DNA of 64,000 nt from Lutraria lutraria (lineage: Eukaryota; Mollusca; Bivalvia; Venerida; Mactridae): NCBI GenBank assembly GCA_964023205.1, contig OZ026842.1, positions 11,439,407-11,503,406 of the forward strand, read 5' to 3'. Position numbers and translations under genes: made by a program. Under the pieces are notes generated by a model. It was given only the letters and a program-made list of their open reading frames with translations, searched no databases and was not told the origin of the DNA. Below, in pieces: positions 1-14,700 of the stretch (position 1 is its first letter; each line of letters starts with the position of its first letter).

Positions 1-1397
1 AACATATTATCCTATTTCTGCCTAAAGTTATAAAATATTTATTATTGACCAGGACCGAAAACACGTCATTTTCGATCTGTTAATTTACTTCTTACCGTTC
101 AACTATATGATATATAGATGTCTATGGAAAAGGTAGACGACTAATTCAATTTTCTTATTTCAACAAACACGTTATTATTCGCACAATTTGTGTTAAACTC
201 AATTGTATTTTACATTTCAAAGACATGTTTTATAGGCATGGTGTCCTCTTGGATATTGCTAGACAGACAATTCTAATTTTAAACGCTTCTTGACCAAACT
301 AATAGAGTAGGTACGCTTCTTATGTTTATTTTGTGTGAACATACCTTTCGATGTTTGGATGGTGATACGCATTGCTTCGCTTCATAAATGTGTTTGTTCA
401 TTGAATATTACTTTTGGAAATTTTAGGGTTATCGCCAAAACAAATGGTCGGTCGACTCCTTGTTGCTGGCTTAAGCAGCGATGTATAAACACATGGGTTT
501 CTTTTGTTCAAACCAAATAATATGTTTTATTGTTTTCTGATCTAACATATTAACACTCGTTATCTATATTTCGATAAAACATAGATATATCTGGCGTAAA
601 GTATCAGCATAGCTATGTAATTTATAATACTGACAATAATACAACAGATAGAAATTTCAAAAATGGACGTCCTCTGTCACTTACCAAATGGAATAGGCGG
701 TACAAAAATTGCCTCAAATTAAGGAAAGAGTAAGCAAAGATATACAACTAAGGGCTGTTGGTAAACAAAGGCCACTTTGGAACATAACATAACAACGCTT
801 TAGAGGTATGTGGCCGTAAGCAATGTACAAATGTATATTATTCGAGTATAATATCTTGTGATAACGAGGAACAGATACACAAAGGATTGTATAAAGAATC
901 TAATGGTGCTATGTATAATTAATTCCGCTTCATAGTTTCTCAAGTTTCTCTTGTGTGCATGATTCGTTTTCTAATAGCATTCATTTCCATATACAATCGT
1001 AATCAGCAGGTAAGGAGATTATTATATAAATATATCTTCAGTACATGGAATTGTGAAATGATTAGAAGCCAGTGAAAATGTTAATGATGTAGTATATTTC
1101 AGAAATTACATTGTAACTTCAAATTCAACGTAACTAGGCAGTTCAATTTCTGTGCGAATACCTTGAAACACTAACGATCTAATACTATAGAAATGGCGTC
1201 TCTTTGACAGAGGTATAAAGCATTTTTAACGCACGCTATTATATCTTTTAATGTTAATGGTGTTAAGGGTTTCGAATTTTATACTAGTATTTAGTAAATT
1301 CAGTATGAAACACCGAATTAGCAAGTTTGGTACATTCTAGTAAGGCCTATTCAGAAATTACATTTTCTAATAGACTGTCTAAGATCGGCTGATATCC
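1..1397. other. intergenic sequence, nothing recognised
   Basis: AT-rich sequence with stops in all frames. Only short open frames occur (the longest starts near 335, 61 codons) with no recognisable motif. No splice-framed exon, RNA gene or repeat with clear ends was found. Confidence 0.5.
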
Positions 1398-1645
1398 GCC
1401 TCCGTGGTCGAGTGGTTATGGTCGCTGACTTCAAATCACTGCAACCTCTCACGGTAAGAGGGTCGTTGGTCCAAGCCCAACTACTGACCATGTCTCTTTG
1501 TGTGAGAAAGTAGGCAGTTGCTTACGGAGAATGGGAGTCTAGTACTGGTTCTTCCCAGGAACGATGCTTAGGTGAACTGTCCGCCTCATATGACTGTGAA
1601 TTTTCTCTGATGCATTTCGCTATGTAAGAGTCGGTCTGAATAATA
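1398..1645 (+). repeat. tRNA-derived SINE copy
   Basis: It begins with a tRNA-like head. The stretch TGGTCGAGTGG at 1405-1415 fits a pol III A box and is followed by a tRNA-like 'GTCGCTGACTTCAAATCA' anticodon-arm region. A degenerate B-box-like stretch lies near 1465-1480. The body has the 'agtactggttcttcccagga' type segment. I recall this kind of SINE as common in bivalve genomes; family name and exact 3' end are not determined. Confidence 0.6.
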
Positions 1646-3374
1646 CAAAATGATGATTGAATGTATTAATTGTTATTACATCCCGATTGCACGTATTTTC
1701 CAGTGTAACCGTTGTGTTCCAGAAGTCCATATCATCTAAACGGATTTCTAGATTTACCCATGGTCTAAGTCGGATGGACATTGAGTACGTTCGTCGTCCA
1801 AATCGTTGTCTATCCTTTACTTAGTGAACGCCTAATCTTTGTCGCATTCATAATGTGGTCTTTGTACAAATATTTAGGACCACAACGATAATAAGAGTAT
1901 TCGTATACCCTTTTGTGTTATCCTAACTATATAATGTTGATTGTCATGGCTTTATTAATTCATACTTGTCTTTCATTGTTTGTGTGTTTAAATGTGCTTG
2001 TCAAGTTTGTCTATACATTTTGAAGTGAAATAAATCTATCTATCTAGCTTAATATATGATGTTTTATCCGATTTAATACAATGGCACATTGCCATTATAT
2101 TTTGTAGTTTAAATAACCATTTAATGGTGTAATGGGATATTATGTGTAGCACTATTAATAAGAATTCACTTCTTATTACCGGTAATTAACAGATATGTTT
2201 CTGATTAATTCTCGGAGTCGTAAATCATACGACGGGGTTTACCTAATTACGAACGCATTTATTTTATTTAAGATTGTTTCTAAGTGATTTCCCGCCATAC
2301 AATAAACAACTTCGCACCCATTGCGTGATGTAACTGTGTGTGTCATATTTCTATGACAATGAAACACTATTAAGTAACAGGCAATTAATCATTCAGTTTG
2401 TTTTGAAGGGTTACATTAAGATGGATCATCGGTAAGCAGCCTTTACACACTGTCTGGAACTAATAGATCATGGAGATTTCATCAATTACAAACACCATCT
2501 CAATATCAGTGAATTCGTCCGATTTGAGTTTGAAGTCAAAAATCATTACAACAGATTTTCTAAAAAGTGACGTTTAATAGGATTTATTCACATTGAAGAA
2601 GCATTCATAATGAAATCATGTAGTCTCTACAGATATCAACGTCCGTTTGTATTCAAATGTCGTGAATATTTCTAAATTAAGAAAAAAGTAATTTAAAGTA
2701 TTGAGAAGTCTGGGCCTTGAGTTTAATAAATTCCTATGCAATAAATATGCATTCACGTTTTGCGAACCGTACATCTTCATCTCGTGTAAAATTTCTTGTT
2801 TTTTATGCCTTATAATCATTGCGCGAGTGAAAGCATTTTGTAATAATGTTAAATTAACTTGATTTACATTGAGTTAAATGACATCATTAACGGGACCGTT
2901 ACGTCTGTAATTATACATTCACAAAATGATTTCATTAATTTATAACATCGCGTATTACATTAAAGAGAAAAGATATGGTGTTGTGTTACGTAAGCGTGGT
3001 ATGACCGTGTCGATTTTTTTCGCTTCCCCGTTTTGACGAAATCTCAGATGTCTTCATCTTCATGTTCATATCTGTCATTCATCTTCTAGTGGAGTAAACG
3101 TCATTTGAATCACTTGGCTCAGTATTTTAGTGCATAAGTTTGTTATTGTCATATTTTATATGCGTAAGGATAGTTTATCTGAACAAGTTTTAAGCACTAT
3201 TTTTTCATACTCTGTTAGGCACCCATGGTTTCAATTGGTTATCGTCACATAAGAACCATAAGGGCTCATCTGCACTTTTGGGCAAAAATTACTTTTTTGG
3301 TGTTTTATTAATATCTTTCTGTTGGAAAAATTTCCCACTTAATTCCTAAAAGAGAAAATGGACAATCAGGTTAA
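1646..3374. other. non-coding, possible LINE 3' tail
   Basis: No supported gene. Around 2020-2048 the sequence 'gaaataaatctatctatcta' looks like the short microsatellite tail of a LINE or SINE, but no coding remnant precedes it. The rest is unremarkable AT-rich DNA. Confidence 0.35.
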
Positions 3375-3595
3375 TGAGAAGGGCTCATCTGCAATATGGT
3401 CTGTGACTGTCAATCACTGCAAGTTCGAATACAACTTTGACCGAATTCCATGTTTTCGGAAGCTCATGGCCAGCTAGCTTACGAAAGGTAAATGTTTCTG
3501 TTCAGATATACGCCTGAGATCTCCCCCGTTAAATTGGGCAAGTCGTCAAATGACACTAGCTATTCGTGCGACTTAAAACCCTAAACAAAATAATT
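3375..3595 (+). repeat. tRNA-derived SINE copy
   Basis: A B-box-like GTTCGAATAC lies at 3423-3432, after a weak tRNA-like head. The body (ccagctagcttacgaaaggt near 3471) and the end (gcgacttaaaaccctaaac near 3570) resemble the body and 3' end of the copy at 8484. Members are diverged, so boundaries are approximate. Confidence 0.5.
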
Positions 3596-6418
3596 AACAA
3601 CCCGTCACTGTGTAACGATGCTACACACCATGTAAAATGTGATTCAAAAGTAAACCAAAATGTCGTGTACAGTTCAATTATATTTTAATGATTCATGTCC
3701 GACGTCAGATATCCAGACTGATGAACGTGATTGCTCTTGTGGAAAGCCCTGGAGTGATTGCACACAGAATACTCTGGACAGTATTCAGACAGCTGGCCAT
3801 ATCTCGAGTGATGTGTGCTTATTTTTCTATCATCGTTACGTCATATTGCAAAAAGGATCCGAATGATACTAACGAATATTATGTATCAGGACATTAGCCG
3901 TCACTCCCCAAACTTTCTTGACCATCGATATTTATAGACTGACATCAACAATAGGACAAAATCGCCACGAACTTGTGTTTGTTACTTATGTTACAGATAC
4001 AACAAAGCTGATTAATGTAAGCAGTGACACGAATGTGATACATAACATCACGTATTATGTTGTTTAATAACTATCCATCCATTTGCTAATGTTGTTTCAC
4101 AGAAAGTGTGTATACCTAATGTGACCCACCACCATTCCATTGAGAGATTATACGTAACATCCCAGGCGGAATCACTTGTTGTTGTTAGCAATTACACCAC
4201 CGTGAACAGTGAAACACCACTTATCTAAATTCCTCTAAATGTATTACGGAAAGAAGGTGCGTTCGATGGGTCATGAATCTTTGATAGCGAACACTATCTA
4301 TGAGTCTACAGGCAAACCTTTGGGAGTCGGGGGGGGGGGGGGGGTCAGAATATGGCAAGGTCATCATGTTCTAAATAATCAACAAAGATTTCAAAGAATG
4401 ACCTTTATTCAGTGTGAGACTTATATTCGGAAGTGGCTGTAAACACAGGTTCGACATTATACGATATACTAGTATATATATCTTGTTCCGACTTTAACTT
4501 TTGGTAAATCTTGCGGTAAGTGAATTACTCATTATTTAAGCAAAACATGTACTTCCCATTTATATTGTCAGATCATTCGAAATTGACAAAATTGCGTGTG
4601 CTGATTCAAAGGATTAAGTGAAATACACTCCGTACGATTTCCATTTTCAATCAACTCATAGTGCCATGGCTTACTGATTGTTCACCTGCTCTATCTTGAC
4701 TTTAATATACTACTAGTATCAGGCCTTTTCTGCAAGGGGGTCAACTGGTAAATCACATTTCTTTTGATCTCTGTAGTATTAGTTAATTCCTTAATAAGAT
4801 ATGAATCTTTGACGCACTCATTAAAGGGAACTAGAGTACGTTGTAAACGATTCGGATGAAAAATTTATGATCGGAGCAAGAAATGAAGAAGTCTGAATAG
4901 ATAACGCTAATGATAAACCTTTCCTGTTAAATATTTATCAACTAAAGCGATAAAACCACCGTTGATTGGGTAAAGGAGAATAACAAAATCAAGTGGCCAG
5001 AGCACAACAATATCAGTTATACAGTGAGGTTTTAGAAGAATGGCAGAGGATGAACAGGCTATATCATGTACCAGGTTTACGACCGATTAACAAGCGGACA
5101 TTGATAAATAAGGTTACGTTAACGATGTTTTAGTGCTTGCAGTTAACGAATTACGATGTGTGATCCACGATACATTGAACGAAGCAGAGAATAAATCAAT
5201 TACATCGTCCATGGCATTAATATTTCTGATGTTGTATTACATTAAGAATGTATTGTATTTCAATAACGTAATACTCGATCGAGATAATTCAATAAAGTCA
5301 TAACAAAATGTCACAGCATAAACATTTCGACAGTGTTGATATATTGGCCTTTTCTTCTCTTATACGTAGAAAAACTATTCGATCAGACGGAAAATGGTAT
5401 ATAAAGTTAACTGCTTTACATATGGTATACGGAAAAAGGTATTTCCAAATTTCATATACGTATATCAAGGCTAATACTAAAATAGTTCTACACATCTGAT
5501 ATGTTTTCTACTTATCAAATATAATAAAGTTATTTGTCCATTTAGGCATAAATATTGTCCTACATTTTGTACATAAATACTTGTGTCAAAACGTCAAAAG
5601 TATAAATTACTGGCTGCACTTCAAAAGCTCTATATGTTCAGGAATCACGCAAATACAAAATATAAACAAAACCAGAAACAGTTGAGGGATAGTGTTGAAA
5701 TATCTTGGAATTACAACATAAAAATAACAGCAGCAGCAACAACAACAACAAGCACTTATTAACGAACTTAAAAATCTGCAATACTATATATTGCCATATG
5801 TTGCATGCATAGGTTAGTTTAGTATAAAATTATATAATATTGCATAAAGACGAGAGACGTTACGACTGAATAAAATTATCAATGTTCTGTTCTGTTCTGA
5901 CTAACTTTAAACAAAACAAGGTGGAATTACAATTCTATGCACAGCCAACCCTATTCTATAGGTTATCTATTAAAGAGACCACCAGGCCGTTGATATCATT
6001 CCAAATGTCAACATACATGTACGCCATTTATCTAATCTTTTACCATCAACTGAAAAAAGGATACTCTTAAATACATATCACATACAAAATTATATCACAT
6101 TCAATATATTTCACAATCAATATACAATGTTTAACTATTTCGAAGGTTGTCTCGGTTGACAGTAAATAAAACCAAAATTTGAACCTCGCACACTTTAATG
6201 ATGTTGAAAAAAATATAATTGGCTGCCATTTTTATTTCGATTTGTAATTAACCAATCTTAACATTGAAGAAGCTGGATTTTCTATTTTGGAGGTGATTTC
6301 CGTCATTGCACCCATGAGAGGTGTTTTTGTGATTCATTGTTTCACCAAAATAACTACAGTATTGGTGAGTTAAATCACATTATGTTTATTGAGTTGCAAG
6401 CGAATTAACTCCTTTACA
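3596..6418. other. non-coding upstream of the neuropeptide gene
   Basis: No gene is supported. There is a 16-G homopolymer at 4329-4344 and a short CAG/CAA microsatellite near 5730-5755. The open frames here are short, overlap on both strands and carry no motif. If 6419 is the first coding exon of the neuropeptide gene, its promoter should lie in the last part of this stretch, but I see no clear TATA box or initiator. Confidence 0.4.
4329..4344. repeat. poly-G tract (16)
   Basis: Uninterrupted run of 16 G. Such a run is prone to length variation and to assembly error. Confidence 0.9.
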
Positions 6419-6522
6419 ATGGAAGTTCTTTCAATTTTATTACTCCTCTTAGTTTCAGTGAAAACTTGTTTTGTCATAGCAAAACATACTAATGCTAGAT
6501 TCACCCGTATAACGTATCACCT
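6419..6522 (+). CDS. candidate first coding exon (signal peptide) of the neuropeptide precursor
   Basis: An ATG at 6419 opens a 34-codon frame. It begins MEV, has a strongly hydrophobic core LSILLLLLVSV, then KTCFVIA before a polar stretch (KHTNARFTR). This is the layout of a secretory signal peptide. The frame ends at TAA just after a possible donor, CT|GTAATG at 6522/6523. Using that donor leaves two bases (CT) of a split codon, phase 2. The large neuropeptide exon at 16068 needs exactly phase 2 on its 5' side (its first base completes a codon, giving CTA, Leu). The joined frame is 2262 nt, 753 residues plus stop. The implied intron is about 9.5 kb. Seen: hydrophobic frame, donor, matching phase. 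Inferred: that the two exons are spliced together. A further small exon in between, or a different first exon outside the window, cannot be excluded. Confidence 0.45.
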
Positions 6523-8395
6523 GTAATGTAAATTAATCACACAAAATGAATTGTATTCCAAGATTTCTGTCACCCGAGCCGCCCATATATTTATACTAGC
6601 CTTATTAAAGAACCGTAGCTGTCGCAGTAACTTTGAATGGACCCATAGAAATTGCAACAAAATTGAGCCAATCAAATAAGCAAGAAAAAACAGTTTAACA
6701 CGATTTATTTTCTGTGATGCATCTCAATTGTCAGTAATAAAAATAATGAGCAAGATTACACAGCATAAAATATGCAACAATTCAATTGTTATTTTACTGT
6801 GTTTCTCGTAAAATAGATCAAGCGAAAAATGTAAATGATGTCTAACAGAAAATTGGATCCTGGGGATGGGACTGCCACATCTCTTTGGCGTAAATGTCCG
6901 TAACTAAATGCATCATGATTGGGTAAGGAAAATGTTCACCATTAGTGGAATGTTTATGGTGCAATCGGAAATGAGAATTTATCCAGACGTAATTACAAAG
7001 CAAGGACTCAATATTAGTACGTACCAGATAATTATAGTAAGGACAAATTAGAAGTTGTATAGAATTAATTTGCGCGAACGTTGATATTGTACATCATTGA
7101 AGACAAAAACATCGACGATGAGAGAGATGTACAATCACATTCGCGTAATGAAAACTAATGTTTTGTTGGCAAGAATGATAATACATAAAAAATAAAATAT
7201 CATATAGTCTATGCTTCATTGTAGTAAAAGCTGCAAAAACTTAAGTTCTGAATATTTACGTTTTTTTTTCATTGTGAATGTATACCCGTGTAATTTACAT
7301 GGCAAGTTATTTGTTGAAGTAAAAACGCGTAACGTTATACGTACATGGTATTTCCGAACACCGTATCAAAACTGATTTGTTCTAAATAAATTAACAGCGT
7401 TACCTTACAGCAGCAGAACATTGTAGTACGTCACTGATTAGCTTAGCATCAAAGTAGTTTTGTTGCATACCATACCAAGTCAATATCCCTTAAGGAAATT
7501 GCATGTTGTCCTTTAATTTTGTATTTTCTATGTTTTGTGTTGGTTCGGCTTGGTAGGTTTTTGGTAAGGTGAGATATTTGGCTCGTGGTTACTTTAAAAA
7601 ATAATTTGCTCATCTATATTCAAACTAGATGAAACCCTACAAATAAAATTAATATCAAATTAAGATTTTCAATTCAATGGTGTACGTGTTCTTGAATCTC
7701 ATTAAGATCTGATTCGTATTTATGAACCAGTCACCTCTTTTTTCTCATACACTTCAGATTTATAGCTTTTTAATGAATATGAAAGCTCTCTTCATATTTC
7801 AAATGACAGCATGGCATTGTCATACTCAGCACTCTTTTATTTCTCGTTCTGTCAAATACGAAGCAAATTAATAACAGCTAACGACGCTAAGACGTTATTA
7901 AAGGACATTCCTTTCTCATCAATATGTTATAGTTGCTTAGAAATGTATCAACCAGAATTATTTTCTACGTATAAAGCGTAAGTATTAATGACCAAAGAAA
8001 TGTGTCATTGGACGCCATGCATATCATGGTTGCGTCTTTCATTACGCGATAATTATTGGAGACGTTTTGTAGCATAACTAGGCAGTAGACAGTATACATT
8101 TTAAAAGAAAAAGACATATATTTTTAGAAGAACTTTCAAAAATCTTTTATTTCTGTAAACAACAACCTCTAACATACTCTTGGAGTAACTTTTATTTGCG
8201 TACGGACATAATTACCCACATGGCATTTGAAAGGATCACTTTAGCTACATATTGTATTGCTTACATTATTAGATCTTGTTACACCTAAAAGTAGTTATGT
8301 GTACAGGTTTGCATGATAGGACTTTATACAACTTACATTTCTTTCATTCCTGACATCAGAACCCACTCCTCTTTTTCGTTTCTTTGCTTACTATG

Positions 8396-8413
8396 CCCCC
8401 CCCCCCCCCCCCC
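8396..8413. repeat. poly-C tract (18)
   Basis: Uninterrupted run of 18 C; length likely variable. Confidence 0.9.
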
Positions 8414-8483
8414 AATGAGGTTAACAACACAGACAATAGATATAACAACGTACATACTACATAATAGATAGAAATAAAAAAGG

Positions 8484-8735
8484 ACCCATTCGTCGTAGAG
8501 TGGTAATGGTCTAATAATGTGACTGATGATTACTACCCGTTTACTGCTGTGAGTTCGAATTCCATGCAACCGGGACCAGACAAAGCTGTCCAGCTAACCA
8601 ACCTAAGGTCGGTGTTTCTACTCATGTGTACGCCAAGGGGTGTTACTCCACCGTTATGTTTTAAAGCTGGAAAAGTTGTTAAGTGACACTGGCTGTTGGT
8701 ATGTCGTTCAATTCCCGTGAAAAAATAGATAAGAA
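8484..8735 (+). repeat. tRNA-derived SINE copy
   Basis: The A-box-like TAGAGTGGTAATGG near 8499 is followed about 60 bp later by a good B box, GAGTTCGAATTCC (about 8551-8563). The body reads ccagctaaccaacctaaggtcggtgtttctactc and then 'ttaaagctggaaaa', as in the minus-strand copy near 27795-28020. The 3' end is approximate. Confidence 0.6.
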
Positions 8736-11430
8736 CACGATTCATAGGAAATTAAAAACACAAAAGTTCCAACTTCTCCAAATCGTACCCTCTCCGAAAT
8801 ACATCTAATACATAGTATGAAACTTTGTTTAGTTTAAGAAGACAGTCTATGATTGGGTTATAAATAATCAAATGCTCCTGAAATGGAGTGACAAATTAAT
8901 TCTGCTCTCTCCGGAAAGTATTAGATAATTCGGGTCAACGATACACAACATTGTTATAATTGTGAAGCAGGCGTATAAGGGAAGGACCATTTGTGATATG
9001 AACATCTTACCATGTAATTAGAAATGTCTAGATTTGATTTCCCATGAGATACAATGCATTTAGAATTACTGGTGTAAACAATGAGAATTTGTGTGCGGTG
9101 ATATTTTTAAAACTTGCTAATGATTCAAGTACTCCCGACTCTTTCGACAAGATCTAGACAAATCTAAACCAATGATAATTTAATCAGTTGATTTATAATT
9201 TTGATCTTACGATATTTTTTCTGAAGTTGTTGTGAAGTTAGAATAAAGTTCTCTCATGCCATTCAACAAGAAAAATGTATTTCGTGCGGTCCTGACAATG
9301 AAATACTAGATAATACTACTGCTAAAGGAGGCAATTCTGAAAACTGTTAACTCCATAATTACTAAGGTGAATTCATTTCAGTCGGTTTAAGTGCATCGCG
9401 TGTTGCAGAATGTCGTGTAATTGTATGGTGATAGGACTAGTAAATAACGGTCCATAATGTAGTTTACAAGTGTCTGATTACGGATCTGAAAGCATTTATC
9501 TTTAAAAAGTTCAAACAGGAACATCGCTATTAAGGTTATTTCAGAGCATGAATTAAAACAAAATTTAGAGTAATCTGTACATTATGTTGTAGGAAATAAG
9601 GTTATCAATTAATCGGAAAAAATGTTTTGAAAGTTAAGCTCATTGTCTGATCCAAGCTTAAAGGAAGTCCTAACGTGGTTTAGAGTCTGGAGAAATAAGT
9701 ATGTCCAAATTATCAAAGAAGTATTTTTCTTCAATTAGATAGAGTTAAATAAAAGGTAAATACAATCAGCAAGATACAGTTTTTCTAAAACACACAGATG
9801 TAATGAGGCAACTATACCCCAGCGAATAGTGTTACGGTATTGCACTTGTAATGAATATTACTTTATTGCCTTAAAAACTAACCAAGCACTCTAGCAGATA
9901 GTTAAAGCTTTATAGGAATTGAACTTTACAGACATTAAAATGGATAAGAGTTTAAAGGGGAATTATTTAAGAAAATAAAAGTTGACAAGTAAATAACGCG
10001 ATTTAATGGAATTCGGAAACAAACGCATTGAGAAGTTTTAGCAATACTGTGTGGTAATTTTTGAAGTATCTGCAATATTCGAGCGTACATAAATGTAAAC
10101 ATAATGGGGAAATGAGAAAAAGGCCACATTCCGCTCAATCAAAACGAAGTAGAGGGCAAACTGTTTGTAATGGATCAATGGTCTCTTTACAACTGCTTTT
10201 TATCTTCCTATCGATATGGAACTGCAATCGAATATATCAGTCACAGGAACGTATGGAGGTCAGTATTTCTGCCAAGGACCAGTCATCAATTTCCAAAGCT
10301 TTTTTATGCACTGTTCAACTCAAAAACACGTTTACTACTTTTACTATTATCTTACAATAGAAAACTCATAACAGACTCCGAATTATCTTATCTTATCTTA
10401 ATCCCCATACTCACCAAAAAATCAAGGTACATACTACATAACATTGATTATTCATTCCATCAACTTTAGTTTGTTCTTTGTGTTCAAAACCTTGAAATAA
10501 ATCTATATTTAAACAGTAAAAAATGTCTCAAACAGTATGACATTTGTGACTTTAGCAGTTTATTTTGCTGTTAAATAAGCTCATTTGACTAACGCTAATA
10601 GATAAACAGCCGATGTCTAGCAATATCATTTGATACGTACATTCGTATTCCCAATCGTGTGTAACAAATGTCTCGCAATTTTGTCAAGTCTACAATTGGA
10701 TTTCCGTTATTTGTATAAACTCATTTCTTTACTATTTTCTGTCTCTGATTGCAAGATTATTCCCGATAGCTAGCTTCCTTTCTACGATAATACCGCTGAT
10801 TAGGGGCAACATACCGACGACTTGACACTAATATAGTAAAGCTCAGCGCTAACGACACCCAATTACTGTATGAATGCGTCAAATAAGAGGAATTCGCACT
10901 CCGGAAATCACTGGTTTTCTACTGTCGATATTTTGGCTTTTCTTGAAATTTGTGACGGACACTTCATAACCAACCAGGAGGCTGACTTTAATTTTACAGC
11001 GACTTAGCAGTTTATATCAAAGAATTGGCAGGTGTGTGTTTAGAACAAGCTTATTCTGCTATGGTTTACCGAACTAGTTGACATTCATTGAATGTCTTGA
11101 CGTACATCGCATGTAGACTGACATGAATAAAAGGACGAATGTGTCCTTGATCATCAAGATCGCGAAGAATATTCATAAAGCATTTAATTTACTCCGTGAG
11201 TGTGTATTTTGACCAATAATTCGTAATTGACTTCCATTCGATTAATCAACATCATATAGAAATTTAACCAACACTGTGTATTAATTGTAGATTTCGTTTT
11301 TTCCCCCATTTATACAGATTTGAACAATTTAAGAACATCCTTAATTAGTACATCGCTTGTCTAGATATTCTGTACATTGGGGTGTCATTTAAAATGATGG
11401 TCAAGTTCACTGTCAAGGCAATGTTTATTA

Positions 11431-11703
11431 TACCCCACAAACGAGGTTTGAGAGGGGATATAATTTATTGGAGTCACTCTGTCGGTCGGTCGGTCCGTCC
11501 GTCCGCATAAAGTTTGTGGAGCGAACTTCTTTCACATTTTTTAAGCTATTGCAATGAAACTTGAAATATGTTATCACCATGAAGTGTAGATGTGCAAGAC
11601 GCACTTTTCATTCCCAGCGAATGACTTATTGCAGAGTTATGTCCCCAGTATTAGTGTCAAAGCGGCGGCGTGGGTATTAGTCACCTCTGTGACAGCTCTA
11701 GTT
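11431..11703 (+). repeat. dispersed repeat with GTCG/GTCC tracts
   Basis: It starts TACCCCACAAACGAGG, contains 'gtcggtcggtcggtccgtcc' at about 11481-11503 and ends near 'CACCTCTGTGACAGCTCTAG'. I recognise this layout from non-autonomous repeats that are frequent in mollusc and other invertebrate genomes. Class not determined; no coding capacity. Confidence 0.45.
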
Positions 11704-14700
11704 TTTAATGTTGTTTTATGCCACATCGATAATTAATGGTCATTGAGCGCGCATTTAGATGAAAGAGTGAAAAAGAAAAATATATCAATCAGAATAAAGG
11801 ATAACAGAATAAGAAGAGGCAAAATAATCTAATTACCCTTGTGATATGCAATTAGTGTGTTTAAATGTATACGAGTACTTAGTTAAAAAGAAGTGTTTAA
11901 CAAGGCATCATAATTTATAGTATGATACGATTTCCTTTATGTAATCAATAATTAAGATATTAATCACGTGACAAAACTGAATTGTTTACAATGTCAGAGT
12001 TCGCATTAGTTTATCCACATAGATTAAAGAATATTGATTTGACTGTTAGTTTTAGTTAAATGCAGACATTTTGGCTGCGATTTCGTACGATTTAGTGTCT
12101 CTTCTAAGCTCTTCTAGCCGGCTTATTCTCGTCTATCGAGAGTCCAATCGAACCGTCCTCTGGAGTTATATACAAGCTAAACGAGAGAACAGAAAGAGTG
12201 ATAACACCACGTTCTTCTAAAATCTGTGTAGACTTTGAATGTGATCTCAGTTCATCAATTATCTTAGGAACGCATTAAGATCGCTTGGGGAAATAAAATC
12301 CTTTCGACAAGGTCTTGCAGTGAATGACCATCATGATAGTACACGAGGGCTTGTTTTATTATGCCATTACGTCGTCGGTTCCTTGGTAAATAACGACATC
12401 TGTCAATTTGGTCTCTTGTCCCATGTACTCATCGATCAGTCAATTAACAATTTAACATAACATACCAGGGTCTTTCAGGGCCAGGCAAAGATTTATGTCA
12501 AGTAATAAAGAAAAAAAGATCTTTTAACTCCAATGTTATAACCACATGTCCTCAAAAGACATGAGTGATTTCTTGTTCCCTGTTAGCGAACTGACTGACT
12601 GACACCCATGTTCTTATTCAGTGTGCATAGTAGCAAAAGACGTACTCGTCTGAAATTACGAAAGTGCAAACTTCTTCACATTTCATTAGCTCCAATATGA
12701 AAGTCTATACAAATCATTAAGACTTTTTGTTCGGTGTGACAAGCATTATATGTGCTTAAGATTATTGTACATGCTTTAGACATTGGTTAAATTGCAGCTT
12801 GTAGAGAGTTTAGAGGAGCTATGCAGTTGACAATCTCTTTACTTTGTATTTTAAACATTATCCCTATACATGCAGTTAGAATGTTTTATTTGTCATTTTC
12901 CGAAAAGATTCTACATGCATACGGCAGCAACAGAAAGCGTTAGAACGTATCTAACGTTATTATTTTTGTTATCAAAGAAGAAATGTCACATAACCCTACA
13001 AAGCCAAATTGTAAAAATAAAGAAGAAGTTTATTGTAGCCATTATAATGAAATAAAATAGTAAGATATTAAAAAAAGATAGGTGAGCCATAAATACTACC
13101 AATTGGTCCCATTTTTACGATGGAAAATGAATAAAAAAAAAGGCGTTGAACTAAAGATTTGACGCCAGAGTCACGGCACGGCGTTATTTAATGACAACAG
13201 GTTCATCTTACATTTTCATACTCTCAGTCTTACAAACACATAGGCCCGTGTACATACTCAGATCATATTATTCACACTATGATATCCATAATATAACATC
13301 AGTCGTTTAGAAACTGTCAGAAACCTTATAATTTACTGTTCAGTTGTTTGAAATTAATCATCTGGTATCGTTTGAAAATTGGTATTCAAAAGCATGCAAA
13401 AATTGGTATTTTTTACACAAACACACATTTGAAGATGTATTAATATTTTACCCGATGGTCTTCGGTTGATACTAAAATAGGCACGAAACTTATCGTCTGA
13501 CTAAGCATAACGACCAATCATGGCATGTCAAATGTTAGCTTGTATAGATAATGATTAATTAATACATGATAAGGCAATATTCTAGAGAATATTGTGACAT
13601 TATCCCAAAAGGCGTCGTGAAATGTACATACATTCATACATTGACTGTTTTGATCATCATTTCGAACAATTAATGTTTAATTTCGTTTCTGACAGTGCTC
13701 TGTTACAAAAGTATTTAGACCGTCAACGTTTTTATTTTGCATTTTTATTTAATTCCACAGAGCACGAAATTTGTACAATTGTTTTTCAAAGTGTTGACAA
13801 CAATCAGAAAAGAAGGTTTTATGTTTGTATTAAATTGAAAATTGACACCAAAAAAAAACGCAATGTAATGTCCATTAATTCCCGAATTAATCTAACCGTT
13901 AATGACTCAAATCTTTTGACAAATCCATGTTTCCATTATGAAAAAAGTGTAATTAAATAGTGTTGTAATTGATTGGAAGACTTTTTATTTAGGTACTCTG
14001 ACCAAACCATACTTAGAATTACATTGTATATACATATAATGTCGTGTATACCAAATGTTACCATGGTGATTAAATCATTATCATATTAAGCAGTCTCTTG
14101 GTTTATTGAAACCTAATCTTATTGCTCCTAAATGGTCTGTCGTTTTCTAAAATGTTTTCCAACAGGATTTTTGGATTTAGGAACCCTATGTTATACCTTT
14201 GCATAACTAAACTCTGAAAATGATCAACCGTTCGTGTCATTAAGCTCTGTATGGAATAAATAGTTTTTATCAAATAGTTAATAACACAAGATCACAAACC
14301 GACCTACTTTGAAATGTAATTATCAAACATATAGATAAAGCAGGTTGAATGTAATTACTTACACACTGTTACTTCTAAACCTCGCAAACACAAGCATTAT
14401 CGTTCACGAGATGTTTGTTTTTCACCTTTGCGTAATTGGACAACTGGAAAGGGTATGCAATTATTTGCCTAAACAGTTGGTCTACTAATCGCAATTAAGT
14501 AATTTAACAATGAAGCATACTGGTAGTCGTATTTTACATCAGTGCAAACCGTATTAAGGAAACCTTCTTTTGTGCATGTTATCCAGTCTAAGATTCTTGT
14601 TAAAGTTGCCTTGTAAGAGTATAAATGATGTTCATTTTGTTTTGCGCTCTTGTGTTTTCCATGTTTTTTTTGCGTTAGTATGGTTAGCGATTTATGTACA

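Noticed and set aside
1398..1470. Functional tRNA gene
   Set aside because: Only a tRNA-like head is seen. The acceptor stem and T arm do not close, and it runs on into a SINE body. The same holds for the copies at 8484, 29475 and 60250.
13622..13960. 112-codon frame with ATG
   Set aside because: AT-driven composition, no domain, no splice context. It could be chance in AT-rich DNA; kept out of the gene list.
14625..14680. Alternative signal-peptide-like frame (MMFILFCALVFSMFFLR) closer to the neuropeptide exon
   Set aside because: The GTATGG donor in phase 2 would create TAA at the junction, and the other possible donor is in phase 1, which does not fit the acceptor at 16067.
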